A stretch of DNA of 64,000 bases from Vibrio splendidus (GCF_002873455.1 NZ_MCUN01000052.1:89692-153691); one strand, 5' to 3'. Positions 44,672 to 54,104 are shown, numbered from the stretch's first letter. Notes: generated by a model not told the origin, from the sequence alone. Made by a program: numbers and translations.

Positions 44672-45481
44672 ATGCGTGAATTGACCACTCCAGCTTCAGA
44701 AAACTATGACCAACGATTTGGTGGCACTCGTCGCCTATATGGCAATAGTGAAGTCGACATACTTAGAGCTGCACATGTGTGTGTGATCGGTATTGGCGGT
44801 GTAGGTTCATGGGCTGTTGAAGCGCTTGCTCGTACTGGTTTAGGTGAGCTGACGTTGATCGATATGGATGACGTGTGCGTGACTAACATCAACCGTCAGA
44901 TCCATGCAATGTCGGGCACCGTCGGTAAGAGCAAAATCGAAGTGATGGCAGAGCGCGTTAAGCTGATCAACTCTGAGTGTAAAGTGAACCTGATTGACGA
45001 TTTTATCGGTCCTGACAATCAGGCTGAATACCTATCGAAAGAGTTCGATTTTGTGTTAGATGCGATTGATAGCATGAAAGCCAAGGCTTCGCTGTTGGCG
45101 TATTGTCGTAGCAACAAAATCAAAGTGATCACCACGGGTGGCGCGGGTGGGCAAGTCGACCCAACTCAAATTAAAGTGGCTGATCTGACTAAGACAATTC
45201 AAGATCCGCTCGCGAAGAAGCTTAAAGATACTTTACGTCGTCATCACAATTTTCCTAAGAATCCAGATCGTAAATTTGGTATTGATTGTGTGTTCTCTAC
45301 TGAACAGCTTAAATACCCTCAAGCTGATGGTAGTGTATGTGCTGCGAAAGCGACTGCAGAAGGGCCAAAACGCATGGATTGTGCGACGGGTTTCGGCGCT
45401 GCGACAGTGGTCACCGCGACTTTTGGTTTTGTGGCTGTTTCTCGTATCGTAGAAAAGATCATTCAAAAGCACTCTAAGTAG
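44672..45481 (+). CDS. tcdA: tRNA threonylcarbamoyladenosine dehydratase TcdA
   Basis: E1-like enzyme that dehydrates t6A to cyclic ct6A at position 37 of ANN-decoding tRNAs, using ATP. 269 residues (E. coli 268). Nucleotide loop in CVIGIGGVGSWAVEALARTG; LIDMDDVCVTNINRQ and ITTGGAGGQVDPTQI are nearly identical to E. coli. The ATG at 44672 is chosen over an upstream TTG (44660). csdE follows after 72 bases and csdA is convergent, matching the known CsdA-CsdE-TcdA partnership. Confidence 0.95.
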   Translation: MRELTTPASENYDQRFGGTRRLYGNSEVDILRAAHVCVIGIGGVGSWAVEALARTGLGELTLIDMDDVCVTNINRQIHAMSGTVGKSKIEVMAERVKLINSECKVNLIDDFIGPDNQAEYLSKEFDFVLDAIDSMKAKASLLAYCRSNKIKVITTGGAGGQVDPTQIKVADLTKTIQDPLAKKLKDTLRRHHNFPKNPDRKFGIDCVFSTEQLKYPQADGSVCAAKATAEGPKRMDCATGFGAATVVTATFGFVAVSRIVEKIIQKHSK

Positions 45482-45553
45482 TTCTCTATTGTTTGCTTAG
45501 AACACTAAACCATTGTTACCTGTACATTTAGTCATAATCTATTGGATATTAAA

Positions 45554-45982
45554 ATGATGTCATTCCCAAGTTCTCCATTTGGTGCTGAAATTACCAGTGA
45601 TGATATTGTCGCAAAAATGCAGACATTCAGCGGCTGGGAAGACCGTTATCGCCAAGTGATTCAATGGGGAAAGAAACTGCCCAACATGCCTGATGAGCTG
45701 AAGAGTGAGCAGGTTGTTGTGTCTGGTTGTGAAAGCCAAGTGTGGTTAGTTTCTCAGAACATCGATGGTGTTTGGTCTTTTTGTGCTGATTCTGATGCTC
45801 GTATTGTGCGCGGTCTGATTGCATTAGTGATGGCTGCGTATGATGGAAAAACATCAGAGCAGGTTCAAGCGTTTGATATTGATGGTTACTTTGAAAAAAT
45901 CGGTTTAATTACTCACCTTAGCCCATCTCGCGGTAATGGATTAAAAGCGATTGTTGCTCAAATCCAAGAACTATGTGCTTAA
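45554..45982 (+). CDS. csdE: Sulfur acceptor protein CsdE
   Basis: SufE-like protein that takes the persulfide from CsdA. 142 residues; the acceptor Cys59 is in VVSGCESQVW. SPSRGNGLKAIV near the C-terminus is typical of the family. The ATG at 45554 (followed by a second ATG) is chosen; an upstream TTG at 45542 has no better site. Same direction as tcdA, convergent with csdA. Confidence 0.93.
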   Translation: MMSFPSSPFGAEITSDDIVAKMQTFSGWEDRYRQVIQWGKKLPNMPDELKSEQVVVSGCESQVWLVSQNIDGVWSFCADSDARIVRGLIALVMAAYDGKTSEQVQAFDIDGYFEKIGLITHLSPSRGNGLKAIVAQIQELCA

Positions 45983-46004
45983 TATCTCTTAGGTACACAG
46001 AAAC

Positions 46005-46033
46005 AAAAAGGGTTGACGCTAAACGCCAACCCT
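46005..46033 (-). terminator. Terminator of csdA (between csdE and csdA)
   Basis: The stem AGGGTTG/CAACCCT is extended by CG/CG after a bulge; on the minus strand it is followed by five T. Confidence 0.8.
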
Positions 46034-46065
46034 AAATAATTTCGCTACTCGTTATTATTTACTAT

Positions 46066-47277
46066 CTAAAGCATATCAACGGCTTTTTCTATCGCAGCTA
46101 TAAGCTTTTCAGCGTCATCCATGTTGTTGTAAATACCAAATGAGATCCGTACCGTTCCTTTCACATTAAGCGCATCCATTAATGGGTGAGCACAATGATG
46201 CCCTGCTCGTACTGCAATCCCTTGTTGATCCAACAGAGTTGCAATATCTTGGTGGTGAACGCCATCCATCACAAAGGTAATCACACTTGCGTTGGGTTGA
46301 TACCCCAAAACCTGAATATCATCCAGTTTACTGAGTGCAATGTAGGTTTCGTGCTGTAGCTGGTGGATATGGCTTTCTACGTCTTGTTGCTCAAATGTCT
46401 CTAACCATTCGATTGCAGTACTCAAAGCTATCGCTCCGGCTACATTTGGCGTGCCTGCTTCAAATTTCCCCGGCAGTTCAGAGAATGTAGTGCCAGAGAA
46501 CGAAACTCGCTCGACCATTTTGCCACCGCCATGCCAAGGTGGCATCGCTTCGAGCAATTCAAGCTTGCCGTAAAGCACACCGATACCTGCAGGGGCATAG
46601 AGCTTGTGCCCTGAGAATACGTAGAAATCCGCACCTAAAGATGAAACATCAACTGGCTCATGAACGATACCTTGTGCGCCATCGACCACAACAATCGCAT
46701 TCATTTTGTGTGCTTTTTCTATGACAGCTTCAATCGGCTGACGAGAACCCGTGACATTGGTTATCTGAGCCAGAGCAACTATCTTGGTTCGTTCGGTTAA
46801 AAGCGTATCAAATGTAATTAAGTCAAATTCGTAATCTGATGTCATTGGTACTTTTACGACTTTAGCACCGGTTTGCTCAGCAACAATTTGCCAAGGTACG
46901 ATATTGGCGTGATGCTCCATTTCGCTGACTAATATCTCATCGCCAGGTTGAAGCGTGCTTCTTGCGTAAGTTTGTGCGATCAGGTTAAGTGCTTCGGTTG
47001 CACCGCGAGTCCAAATAATCTCTTTTGACGATGTTGCGCCAATAAACTGAGCGACCTTGTCTCTTGCCGCTTCGAACTGACTGGTCGCGTTCGCTGTTAA
47101 GCTATGACTACCACGGTGAACATTGGCATTTTGCTTGGAGTAATATTGGCTAATGGCATCAATAACCACCTGAGGTTTTTGTGTCGTTGCCGCGCTGTCT
47201 AAATAAATCAACGGCTGTTGATTGATGGTTTGTGATAGCGCAGGAAACTGCTCTCGGATGTGATTGATATCAAGCAT
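46066..47277 (-). CDS. csdA: Cysteine desulfurase CsdA
   Basis: PLP enzyme converting cysteine to alanine plus an enzyme-bound persulfide that goes to CsdE. 403 residues, class V aminotransferase fold. PLP lysine is Lys225 in FSGHKLYAP, and the persulfide cysteine is Cys362 in RAGHHCAHP. The RGSHSL, SEMEHHANIVPWQ and GTPNVAGAIALS segments are group II desulfurase motifs. Position convergent to csdE supports CsdA over SufS. Confidence 0.94.
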   Translation of the reverse strand: MLDINHIREQFPALSQTINQQPLIYLDSAATTQKPQVVIDAISQYYSKQNANVHRGSHSLTANATSQFEAARDKVAQFIGATSSKEIIWTRGATEALNLIAQTYARSTLQPGDEILVSEMEHHANIVPWQIVAEQTGAKVVKVPMTSDYEFDLITFDTLLTERTKIVALAQITNVTGSRQPIEAVIEKAHKMNAIVVVDGAQGIVHEPVDVSSLGADFYVFSGHKLYAPAGIGVLYGKLELLEAMPPWHGGGKMVERVSFSGTTFSELPGKFEAGTPNVAGAIALSTAIEWLETFEQQDVESHIHQLQHETYIALSKLDDIQVLGYQPNASVITFVMDGVHHQDIATLLDQQGIAVRAGHHCAHPLMDALNVKGTVRISFGIYNNMDDAEKLIAAIEKAVDML

Positions 47278-47364
47278 CTATTCTTACCTAAAATCTTGGG
47301 AATTGGTGCTAGCGTTGTGCTTAGCGGTATTGTTATTTTATCGCGACTTGTTAACCGTTGCTGA

Positions 47365-48258
47365 CTAATCTTGATGATTCCAGCGATTTTCTTGCTCTTT
47401 GACTTGAGCGAACAGTCTTTGGTTAACGGGAACGTCTATATGATGCTTGAGTGCAGTCTTAATAAGGTAGCCGTTAATGAAGTCGATCTCTGTCTTACGT
47501 TGGTAAAACATATCTTGCTTCATAGATGAATTGTTCTGTGCCGTTGCTTGGATAACCTGTTTGACGCTTGTTTCCAATTCATCGAATGAACAAACGATCC
47601 TTTCGGCTTGCATAACCTGCGTGAGCTCTTTAACGATAGAACTCAAAATATCCTCAAACCTTTTATCTGCGAGTTCGCCATTCTTGATCTGTTCAAGGCC
47701 CGTGAGCGGGTTGATCGCACAATTGATGGCGAGCTTAGTCCAAAGCGCGGTTTCTATTTGTGGGTTCCAACGCACAGCAGGGAGAGCATCATCTAAGACA
47801 TCAACTAAAAACGTACACTGTTGGCCAGTTTGGTTGAAAGCACCCAATTGAGTTTGGCCCAATCCTGTATGAGACACATTGTTGCGGTCGGGTTTGAATG
47901 CAGCTTGAGTAGTCGTCGCCAATATTATTGGGTAAGCATCAATTTGAGTGGCTATCTCATCAACCGCGCCCATTCCGTTATGCATGAACATAAGAATGGT
48001 GTCGGGATCGAGATGTTGAAGTAACGGAGTCGTGGCTTCTGCTACTTGCCAAGCTTTGACCGTGAAAATAACCAAGTCACTCGCTGATAGCTTTTCGATA
48101 TTGTTGTTACTGAAGGAAAGGGAAGCTTGTCCATCAAGTGATAAGTCAATTGAGTTATCAGTGGAACGACTCCACAAAGACACATTATGACCAGCTTGAA
48201 GTAGTTTTATTGCCCATAAAGAGCCGATGGCCCCTGGCCCAACAATAGTGATGTTCAC
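47365..48258 (-). CDS. panE: 2-dehydropantoate 2-reductase
   Basis: NADPH-dependent reduction of ketopantoate to pantoate, for coenzyme A. 297 residues. The Rossmann loop GPGAIGSLWA is at 7-16, HNGMGAVDEI at 93-102, and the catalytic Lys175 in ALWTKLAINCAINPLTGL, as in E. coli PanE. The C-terminal helical domain contains the conserved SSMKQDMFYQRKTEIDFING. Separated from ompK by a terminator. Confidence 0.92.
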   Translation of the reverse strand: MNITIVGPGAIGSLWAIKLLQAGHNVSLWSRSTDNSIDLSLDGQASLSFSNNNIEKLSASDLVIFTVKAWQVAEATTPLLQHLDPDTILMFMHNGMGAVDEIATQIDAYPIILATTTQAAFKPDRNNVSHTGLGQTQLGAFNQTGQQCTFLVDVLDDALPAVRWNPQIETALWTKLAINCAINPLTGLEQIKNGELADKRFEDILSSIVKELTQVMQAERIVCSFDELETSVKQVIQATAQNNSSMKQDMFYQRKTEIDFINGYLIKTALKHHIDVPVNQRLFAQVKEQENRWNHQD

Positions 48259-48318
48259 AGCAATACCGAGATAAGAAAGTGATGCTGCAAGGATAGCGAG
48301 GCATTAAATGAAAGCAAT

Positions 48319-48346
48319 AAAAAATGGCACCCAAGGGTGCCATTTT
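48319..48346 (-). terminator. Terminator of ompK
   Basis: A perfect 12-bp stem around an AA centre (AAAATGGCACCC/GGGTGCCATTTT) is followed on the minus strand by a T run. Confidence 0.88.
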
Positions 48347-48368
48347 ATCTAATGAAGATTTAACTTGA

Positions 48369-49118
48369 TTAGAAGTTGTACTGTAGACGGTAGATGATTA
48401 GATCTTGGTAATCTTCACGTGCTAGTTTGTTTACTGTGTAACGGTAAAGTACACCTGTTGACCAGTTTTGGTGGAAGTTCCAAAGTGCGTTGATGCTACC
48501 GTTTAGACCGTAGTCACCACCTTGAACTGCTGAATACTCATCGTTACGAGCGAATTCGTATTCACCCCAAGTTGAGAATGTGAAGTTTTGGCCAGCAATA
48601 TCAGTATTGTAGTAACCAACCCAACCAGCCATACCACCGTTAGAACCGCTGATATCGCCAGAGTTAATTTGGTGTGCACCGATAAATGGTGTGAATGCCC
48701 AGCCGTCGCCGCTTAGACCTGTATAGCCAAGACCAAGAACACGGTTTTGCTCATGGAAACCGCTATCTGCATCAGTGTTGTAAACTTGTGCGTAAAGGCT
48801 AACTTTTGTATCCATTAGGTTGTAGTGGATAGTACCTTTAGTTGAAGCTCCGCGATCATCACCAGAACGATCAACACCTTCGTAGTCGTAGAAGCCGTAG
48901 ATCTGCCCCCAATCAAATGCAGCGCCGCCTTCGATACCAATAACTGCTTGGTTACGATCAGAGATGTCGCCACCAAAGTTATCATCATCGTTACCAAAGC
49001 CTTGGTCCCAAACTTGGTAGTCAGCATACATGCTACCAAAGCCGTATAAGTATTCTGCTTGAGCAGGAATTGCTGTTGCTGCTGCAACGACGCCAAGAGC
49101 TAAAAGTGATTTACGCAT
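48369..49118 (-). CDS. ompK: Outer-membrane channel OmpK (Tsx family)
   Basis: A 12-stranded nucleoside-type porin known as OmpK in vibrios, where it also serves as receptor for phage KVP40 (known). The start ATG at 49118 gives 249 residues with a Sec signal ending AIPAQA, mature N-terminus EYLYGFGSMYADYQVWDQG. The C-terminus YRLQYNF ends in Phe, the BAM recognition signal. A longer reading from 49262 is rejected because it puts the signal peptide in the middle. Gly/aromatic-rich alternating strands fit a beta barrel. Single gene with a possible CRP site upstream. Confidence 0.92.
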   Translation of the reverse strand: MRKSLLALGVVAAATAIPAQAEYLYGFGSMYADYQVWDQGFGNDDDNFGGDISDRNQAVIGIEGGAAFDWGQIYGFYDYEGVDRSGDDRGASTKGTIHYNLMDTKVSLYAQVYNTDADSGFHEQNRVLGLGYTGLSGDGWAFTPFIGAHQINSGDISGSNGGMAGWVGYYNTDIAGQNFTFSTWGEYEFARNDEYSAVQGGDYGLNGSINALWNFHQNWSTGVLYRYTVNKLAREDYQDLIIYRLQYNF

Positions 49119-49464
49119 AATGGAACTCTCTATGTTAAAAATGAATAACCCGCTAATCCGTGCGTGCTTATGATGTCCGAATGCCGAGCATAATAGCGAT
49201 TTTGTTCTCAAATAAAAGTGAGACAGAGTGAAAACTATAATTATTATGGTGAGATTGGTCACACTAATGATCTAAATGATGGAACTTTAAGATATCAATG
49301 CATCTTGATGCACTACCAATTCTATTGGTTTTGTGAAATTTGATTATTTTGTGGATAAATTGGTGAAATACCGTCCTAAGCAAACGATTCCACTGAATAG
49401 AGTGACATGTATATCAAAATCAACAGTATTCCTTTCTAAGCATTTTCTTGTAAAAAATGACTAA
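49119..49464. other. Gap between ompK and the DUF4397 remnant
   Basis: It carries the ompK promoter region and a CRP-like site (49248-49263). No intact ORF. The right part probably held the lost 5' end of the remnant gene. Confidence 0.5.
49248..49263 (-). promoter_or_regulatory. Possible CRP site upstream of ompK
   Basis: GGTGA-N6-TCACA differs by one base from TGTGA-N6-TCACA. It lies 130 bases before the ompK start. E. coli tsx, of the same family, is CRP-controlled (known). Confidence 0.5.
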
Positions 49465-49752
49465 CTCAACCCAACTCTCAATCCTGTCTTTGATCTATTT
49501 TTAACAGAAAATGTGGGGATCTCTGGAAGTACTCCTGCGCTGAGTGATGTGAAATTTAAAGATTACGCTAATGGTATTTATGTGGCTGCGGGATCTTACT
49601 ACGTGACGATTACTGTAGCAGGAGATCCATCTACTGTTGCGATTGATTCTGCGCCGGCAACTTTGGCTGATGGTGTTGTCTATCAAGTCGTGGCGATTGA
49701 TGATTCGATGGGAACTGGCTTTAACTTAATTGTGAGTGATACAACAGATTAG
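49465..49752 (+). pseudogene. Remnant of a DUF4397-type secreted protein (C-terminal piece)
   Basis: The frame is open from 49465 (after a stop at 49462) and reads LNPVFDLFLTENVGISGSTP, then ALSDVKFKDY, YVAAGSYYVTITVAGDPST and DGVVYQVVAIDD. This is the pattern of the last part of a DUF4397 domain (PALsdv..yv.vaaG.Y.vti..ag). There is no start codon with ribosome site, no signal peptide and no upstream domain part. It ends before a good terminator. Best read as a 5'-truncated gene. Confidence 0.6.
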
Positions 49753-49779
49753 CGTTTAAGTATCTGCTGGCAGAAAGTA

Positions 49780-49808
49780 AAAGAGGGTAGCCCAGAGCTA
49801 CCCTCTTC
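49780..49808. terminator. Bidirectional terminator beside ampG
   Basis: The 11-bp stem AAGAGGGTAGC/GCTACCCTCTT has a 5-base loop, with T-rich sequence on each strand. Confidence 0.87.
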
Positions 49809-49828
49809 CCTTTTGTTTTCTTTTACTC

Positions 49829-51187
49829 TTATTCGTGGTTGTTTTTGGCTTTCTCTAATAAATCAGTGAAAAAGTGGCGTAACGAGTAGAGCATGATCAA
49901 ACTTGGAATCACCATTAATGACGTTAGTATAAAGAAGGTTGACCAATCATTGAGGAAGTCGACCAGTTCACCGCTAAATGAAGCCAGAGTTGTACGACCG
50001 AAATTTCCTAAGGAGGCTAGCAAGGCATATTGCGTTGCCGAGAAAGCTTGCCCGGTTAGTAGCGTTAAAAAAGAGACAAATGCTACTGTCGAAAAGGCGG
50101 TTGTGAAGTTATCGACAATAATCGTTGCAAGGAATAAGTTTTCATTCGGTCCTACTTGAGCAATCCATGCAAACATTAGGTTACTGGCTGCCATTGCTAC
50201 GCCGCCAATCATTAACCCACGTACAATACCAAACTTCACATTGAAGACACTGCCGAGCAAGGTGAAGAATATTGTTGCGCCCCAGCCAATTAACTTGGAG
50301 TAGTGTCCGATTTGTTCATTGCTAAAGCCGATCTCTTTATAGAAGGGAATCGACATTCTGCCTAAGAAAGCTTCACCTATCTTAAACAGGAATACGAACA
50401 ACAGAAGCGTAATAGCAACTTGAACACCGTTTCTCTTAAAGAAATCGTAGAAAGGCTCTAGCACTGTAACACTTAGCCAGGCCACAACTTTAGAACCCAC
50501 AACCTTGTTATGGCGCTGTTGTGCCTCTTTTTGTAATGCTTCACGTTGTGTTGTTGGCTCACCGACAAACAGGGTGAATAGCATCAGAATGACGACGACA
50601 CCAGCCATACCATAATACACGCCATTCCAACCTATTGTGTCGGCATTGATAAATGCGAGGTAGCCAGGAAGAGAGTAGCCAGTCCACCATCCCATCACTG
50701 CCATTGCGGATGCTTGCGGTAATTTGGTCGATTCAGATTTAGGAAATGAATCAATACGGAAGGCATCAATGGCTATATCTTGGGTTGCAGACGCAATCGC
50801 AATTCCAAGAGCCAGCATTGAGGTGAACATTAAGTCATTGGCAGGGTTAACACCGGCAATGAACAGTGTGCAGATCAACACAAAGCTTTGACACAAAAAT
50901 ATCCAGCTGCGTCGTTGGCCTAATATCGTATGTAGAATCGGTAATTTGACTCGGTCTACTAGTGGTGCCCAAAGAAAATTAATCGCATAGACGGCGAACA
51001 CACTACCAAAATAACCGATGGCAGCACGAGTCAAGCCAGCATCTTTTAGCCAACCAGACATGTTAGAGCCGATAAGAACCCAAGGAAAGCCACTCGAACA
51101 ACCCAACATAAACACCCAAAGTAGACGTTTATCTAGGTAGCTACGGAAGGTCTGCATCCAAGAAAGGGAGGGAGTGCCAGATGACAT
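49829..51187 (-). CDS. ampG: Muropeptide permease AmpG
   Basis: MFS importer of anhydro-muropeptides from the periplasm for peptidoglycan recycling and beta-lactamase signalling. 452 residues with 12 or more membrane segments. The SYLDKRLLWVFMLGCSSGFP start and IASATQDIAIDAFRID in the first half are AmpG signatures; DNFTTAFSTVAFVSFLTLL follows later. In E. coli yajG sits beside ampG; here yajG and a cyclophilin precede it in one minus-strand operon. Confidence 0.93.
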   Translation of the reverse strand: MSSGTPSLSWMQTFRSYLDKRLLWVFMLGCSSGFPWVLIGSNMSGWLKDAGLTRAAIGYFGSVFAVYAINFLWAPLVDRVKLPILHTILGQRRSWIFLCQSFVLICTLFIAGVNPANDLMFTSMLALGIAIASATQDIAIDAFRIDSFPKSESTKLPQASAMAVMGWWTGYSLPGYLAFINADTIGWNGVYYGMAGVVVILMLFTLFVGEPTTQREALQKEAQQRHNKVVGSKVVAWLSVTVLEPFYDFFKRNGVQVAITLLLFVFLFKIGEAFLGRMSIPFYKEIGFSNEQIGHYSKLIGWGATIFFTLLGSVFNVKFGIVRGLMIGGVAMAASNLMFAWIAQVGPNENLFLATIIVDNFTTAFSTVAFVSFLTLLTGQAFSATQYALLASLGNFGRTTLASFSGELVDFLNDWSTFFILTSLMVIPSLIMLYSLRHFFTDLLEKAKNNHE

Positions 51188-51241
51188 GGGGCGTCCTTGT
51201 ATAGAAAAACGCCCTTAAGAGGTTAAGGGCGCTGTATGATG

Positions 51242-51790
51242 TTACTTAAGAAGTGTTACTTTATTGATGATGATAGGGTCAGCTGGGATATCTGACATAC
51301 GGCCGATTCGCTTAGTCGGAATGGTCGCCATTTTTTGTACGACATCAAATCCTTCAGTCACAGTGCCAAAAACAGCGTAGCCCGGGTTACCACCTTTTGC
51401 ATTCAAGAAATCGTTATCAGAAAAGTTGATAAAGAACTGACGAGTCGCAGAATCTGGAGCGTTAGTGCGAGCCATTGCGATCGTTGCGACATCATTTTTC
51501 AGACCGTTACTGCCTTCATTTTTGATAGGGGCATAAGTCGCCTGTTGATTCATGTCTTGATCGAAGCCGCCACCTTGCGCCATAAAGCCAGGAATAACAC
51601 GGTGGAAGATAGTGCCTTCGTAGCTACCGTCTGCCACGTATTTTAGGAAGTTATCAACACTAACCGGAGCTTGTTCTTGGTTTAGCTCAATCGTGAAGTC
51701 GCCTAATGTTGTTTCAACGTTCACTTTAGGACCTGCCCAAACGCTCACGCTCACCAGCATTAATACTATAGAAGTTAGAATACGGCTCAT
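51242..51790 (-). CDS. ppiA: Periplasmic peptidyl-prolyl cis-trans isomerase (cyclophilin)
   Basis: A 182-residue cyclophilin with Sec signal MSRILTSIVLMLVSVSVWA. The domain reads TTLGDFTIELNQEQAPVSVD then NFLKYVADGSYEGTIFHRVI and PGFMAQGGGF, the active-site region (catalytic Arg in FHRVI), and FFINFSDNDFLN. The exported form fits PpiA, not cytoplasmic PpiB. Its start overlaps the yajG stop by one base, and ampG follows after 54 bases. Confidence 0.88.
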   Translation of the reverse strand: MSRILTSIVLMLVSVSVWAGPKVNVETTLGDFTIELNQEQAPVSVDNFLKYVADGSYEGTIFHRVIPGFMAQGGGFDQDMNQQATYAPIKNEGSNGLKNDVATIAMARTNAPDSATRQFFINFSDNDFLNAKGGNPGYAVFGTVTEGFDVVQKMATIPTKRIGRMSDIPADPIIINKVTLLK

Positions 51791-52359
51791 TAGAAGCGTT
51801 CTTTCATGTAGTTTTGTAGTTCAGGGTCATTCGCGATTTCAGTAAGAACCAAGTTGATCACATCGTTAAGAACCATTGAGATGTCGTCGTTTGAAGCACT
51901 TAATGCACCAGTACGAGTTGCGGTACCGTTGAATGTTTTAACGAGCTTACCTTCAGGTGTCTCGGCCGTTACTTCAAGCGTTACCTTACCGTCCATTTTG
52001 TTTTCCATAATGGTGTGTTCTACGGTAACAAGTGCTTCTTGAATCTCTAAAACAATTGAGTTTTCACTGTTAACGCTTGCACGAAAACCTTGAGACTCTA
52101 ACTGTTGAGCTACAGCGTTTTCTAGAGAAATACGCATGTTTTGCTTAGCATGAATTGGCTGAATATTTGAACGGCCACTATCAACCAATGCTACATATTG
52201 AGCTGCACGAACATCTTTACTGGTTAGTGTGTATGTTTTGCCTTGTACAAGGTTGCTTGAGCTTAGTGAAGCTTCTGGCATTACATTGATCTGTTCTTGC
52301 TGAGGGGCAGAACATGCTGTCAATGCCATAATAGAAGCAGCCAAAATCAGTTTTTTCAT
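51790..52359 (-). CDS. yajG: YajG-family lipoprotein
   Basis: A 189-residue lipoprotein: signal MKKLILAASIMALTAC with Cys16, then SAPQQ. The rest is a soluble periplasmic domain (AAQYVALVDSGRSNIQPIHA). The family is known as the partner upstream of ampG, with no settled function. First gene of yajG-ppiA-ampG; overlaps ppiA by one base. Confidence 0.87.
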   Translation of the reverse strand: MKKLILAASIMALTACSAPQQEQINVMPEASLSSSNLVQGKTYTLTSKDVRAAQYVALVDSGRSNIQPIHAKQNMRISLENAVAQQLESQGFRASVNSENSIVLEIQEALVTVEHTIMENKMDGKVTLEVTAETPEGKLVKTFNGTATRTGALSASNDDISMVLNDVINLVLTEIANDPELQNYMKERF

Positions 52360-52425
52360 TCCTTTATCCTTTCTAAATTCACACCAGAAGCTCGGTATCT
52401 TAAATTCTTGTGAAGTCGTTTCTGC

Positions 52426-53577
52426 TTATTTATTAAAATTCGCAGGCTCTCTTGTTGCTTGTAATATCTCAAATTTTTGGTTTAGTTCAAGCGTTTCAAC
52501 GTTAGCTTCACCAAATAATCTTGCTAGTTTGACATCGTATCCGAGGTGTCGGTTACCAATAACAATTAATTTGCCTCCGTTACTAAGAACATGCTTTGCA
52601 TCACAGAACATTTGCCATGCGATGTGGTCTGTAATCGCTTGTTGCTGGTGGAACGGAGGATTACACATAACTAAGTATGTGCTGTTTTTCTTGAAGCCAT
52701 CTAAACAGTTGTTGGCGATGAACTGGAAGTTACCTTCTTCACCAAGGTTATCCTTGACGTTTTGGCGCGCCGACTCCACCGCCATAAAGCTTTCATCCAC
52801 ACAGGTGATACGAGCTTGTGGGTTCAATTGCCCTGCTTTTACGCTCAATACACCGTTGCCACAGCCTAAGTCGATGATATGACGTAGCTCAGGATCTTGA
52901 GGGATGTGCTCAAGCATATAACGAGCGCCTTGATCGAGAGCTTCCCCTGAGTAAACATTTGGTAAATTTTTCAGGCGGATATCTTCACCGTCTACATCCC
53001 ATTCAATATAAGGTTCTACTGTTTGAATCGGTTGGCAGTTTGGAGAAGAGAACACAAGGCGATGCTTTTTCTTAGCCAGAGAGGTTTTGGTTTCACCGAG
53101 ATATTTTTCAAACAGGTTCAGTGTTGAAGTGTGAATCTCTTTTACTTTATTCACACCAATCACTTGGCAACCTTCAGGCAATGCTTGGCGCAACTGGCTC
53201 AATTGCCATATTAGGTGGCGGTTGGTTTTTGGCAATTGCATGATGACAAGGTCGATACCGTGTGGGATATCATCCATAGTGTTTAAAAAGTTCACGCGGT
53301 TGCTCTGATTACGCTGTAAGTTTTTTAGCGTTCCGCGATGAGAGATAAAAGAGTCACTCATCATAGTCACGTCATGATCTTTAGAGAACCAAGCGGATAG
53401 GGCGCCAAAGCTGTCGTTCATGATCAGGATGTGTTTACCAGGTTCAAGATTCATCTTTTCAACATGGCTAATTAGGTATTCGTCGCCCGCATCCCAAGCT
53501 TGAAGGGTTTCATTTGAACGGTTAGGGAAACGATTTAGGGTTAAAGTTCTATCGTGAAGGGTAAGTTCGGTTTTCAT
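52426..53577 (-). CDS. rlmG: 23S rRNA (guanine-1835-N2)-methyltransferase RlmG
   Basis: Methylates G1835 of 23S rRNA using SAM. 383 residues with the duplicated methyltransferase layout. The N-terminal domain is degenerate (ILIMNDSFGALSAWF). The C-terminal domain is active: SAM loop IIDLGCGNGVLSV and catalytic NPPFHQ. RlmG and RsmC share this layout; the length and N-terminus favour RlmG. Divergent from bolA. Confidence 0.9.
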   Translation of the reverse strand: MKTELTLHDRTLTLNRFPNRSNETLQAWDAGDEYLISHVEKMNLEPGKHILIMNDSFGALSAWFSKDHDVTMMSDSFISHRGTLKNLQRNQSNRVNFLNTMDDIPHGIDLVIMQLPKTNRHLIWQLSQLRQALPEGCQVIGVNKVKEIHTSTLNLFEKYLGETKTSLAKKKHRLVFSSPNCQPIQTVEPYIEWDVDGEDIRLKNLPNVYSGEALDQGARYMLEHIPQDPELRHIIDLGCGNGVLSVKAGQLNPQARITCVDESFMAVESARQNVKDNLGEEGNFQFIANNCLDGFKKNSTYLVMCNPPFHQQQAITDHIAWQMFCDAKHVLSNGGKLIVIGNRHLGYDVKLARLFGEANVETLELNQKFEILQATREPANFNK

Positions 53578-53751
53578 TGCTTGAGATACTTATGTAAGAA
53601 ATAACAAAGATATTGTCTCAAATGCAGGCTGAACAAGATAGAAAAAACTCAACCAAACCTACGCCATTTGCTATCAAATACTCAGACACTCGACCTGTTA
53701 GGGTTTATACTCACCTCACGGTTAATGCCAATACGTTATTAAGGAATCACA

Positions 53752-54060
53752 ATGATCCAAGAAGTTATCGAAACAAAATTGCACAATGAGTTTTCACCAA
53801 GTCATTTAAACGTGGTCAATGAGAGCTATATGCACAATGTTCCGGCTGGTTCTGAGAGTCATTTCAAAGTGATTGTTGTCAGCGATGCGTTTGAAGGTTT
53901 GCGTCTTATTGCTCGTCATCGAGCGATAAATAAAGCACTTTCAGAAGAGCTAGCGAATAATATTCACGCATTGTCCATTCACACTTATACAAAAGATGAA
54001 TGGATGAAGCAGCTAGATAACGTGCCAGATAGCCCTATGTGCATGGGCGGTGGTAAGTAA
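53752..54060 (+). CDS. bolA: BolA-family protein
   Basis: A 102-residue cytoplasmic protein. The fold core SHFKVIVVSDAFEGLRLIAR and HRAINKALSEEL contains the conserved His region used with monothiol glutaredoxins to hold a [2Fe-2S] cluster. The C-terminal DSPMCMGGGK is typical for gamma-proteobacterial BolA. Starts after AAGGA. Followed by its own terminator, then nqrA. Confidence 0.93.
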   Translation: MIQEVIETKLHNEFSPSHLNVVNESYMHNVPAGSESHFKVIVVSDAFEGLRLIARHRAINKALSEELANNIHALSIHTYTKDEWMKQLDNVPDSPMCMGGGK

Positions 54061-54081
54061 TAGAACTCACGAATTTAAAAT

Positions 54082-54104
54082 AGGTGGCTATGCCGCCTTT
54101 TTTG
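54082..54104 (+). terminator. Terminator of bolA
   Basis: The stem AGGTGGC/GCCGCCT (one G-U) has a TAT loop and is followed by a T run. Confidence 0.85.
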
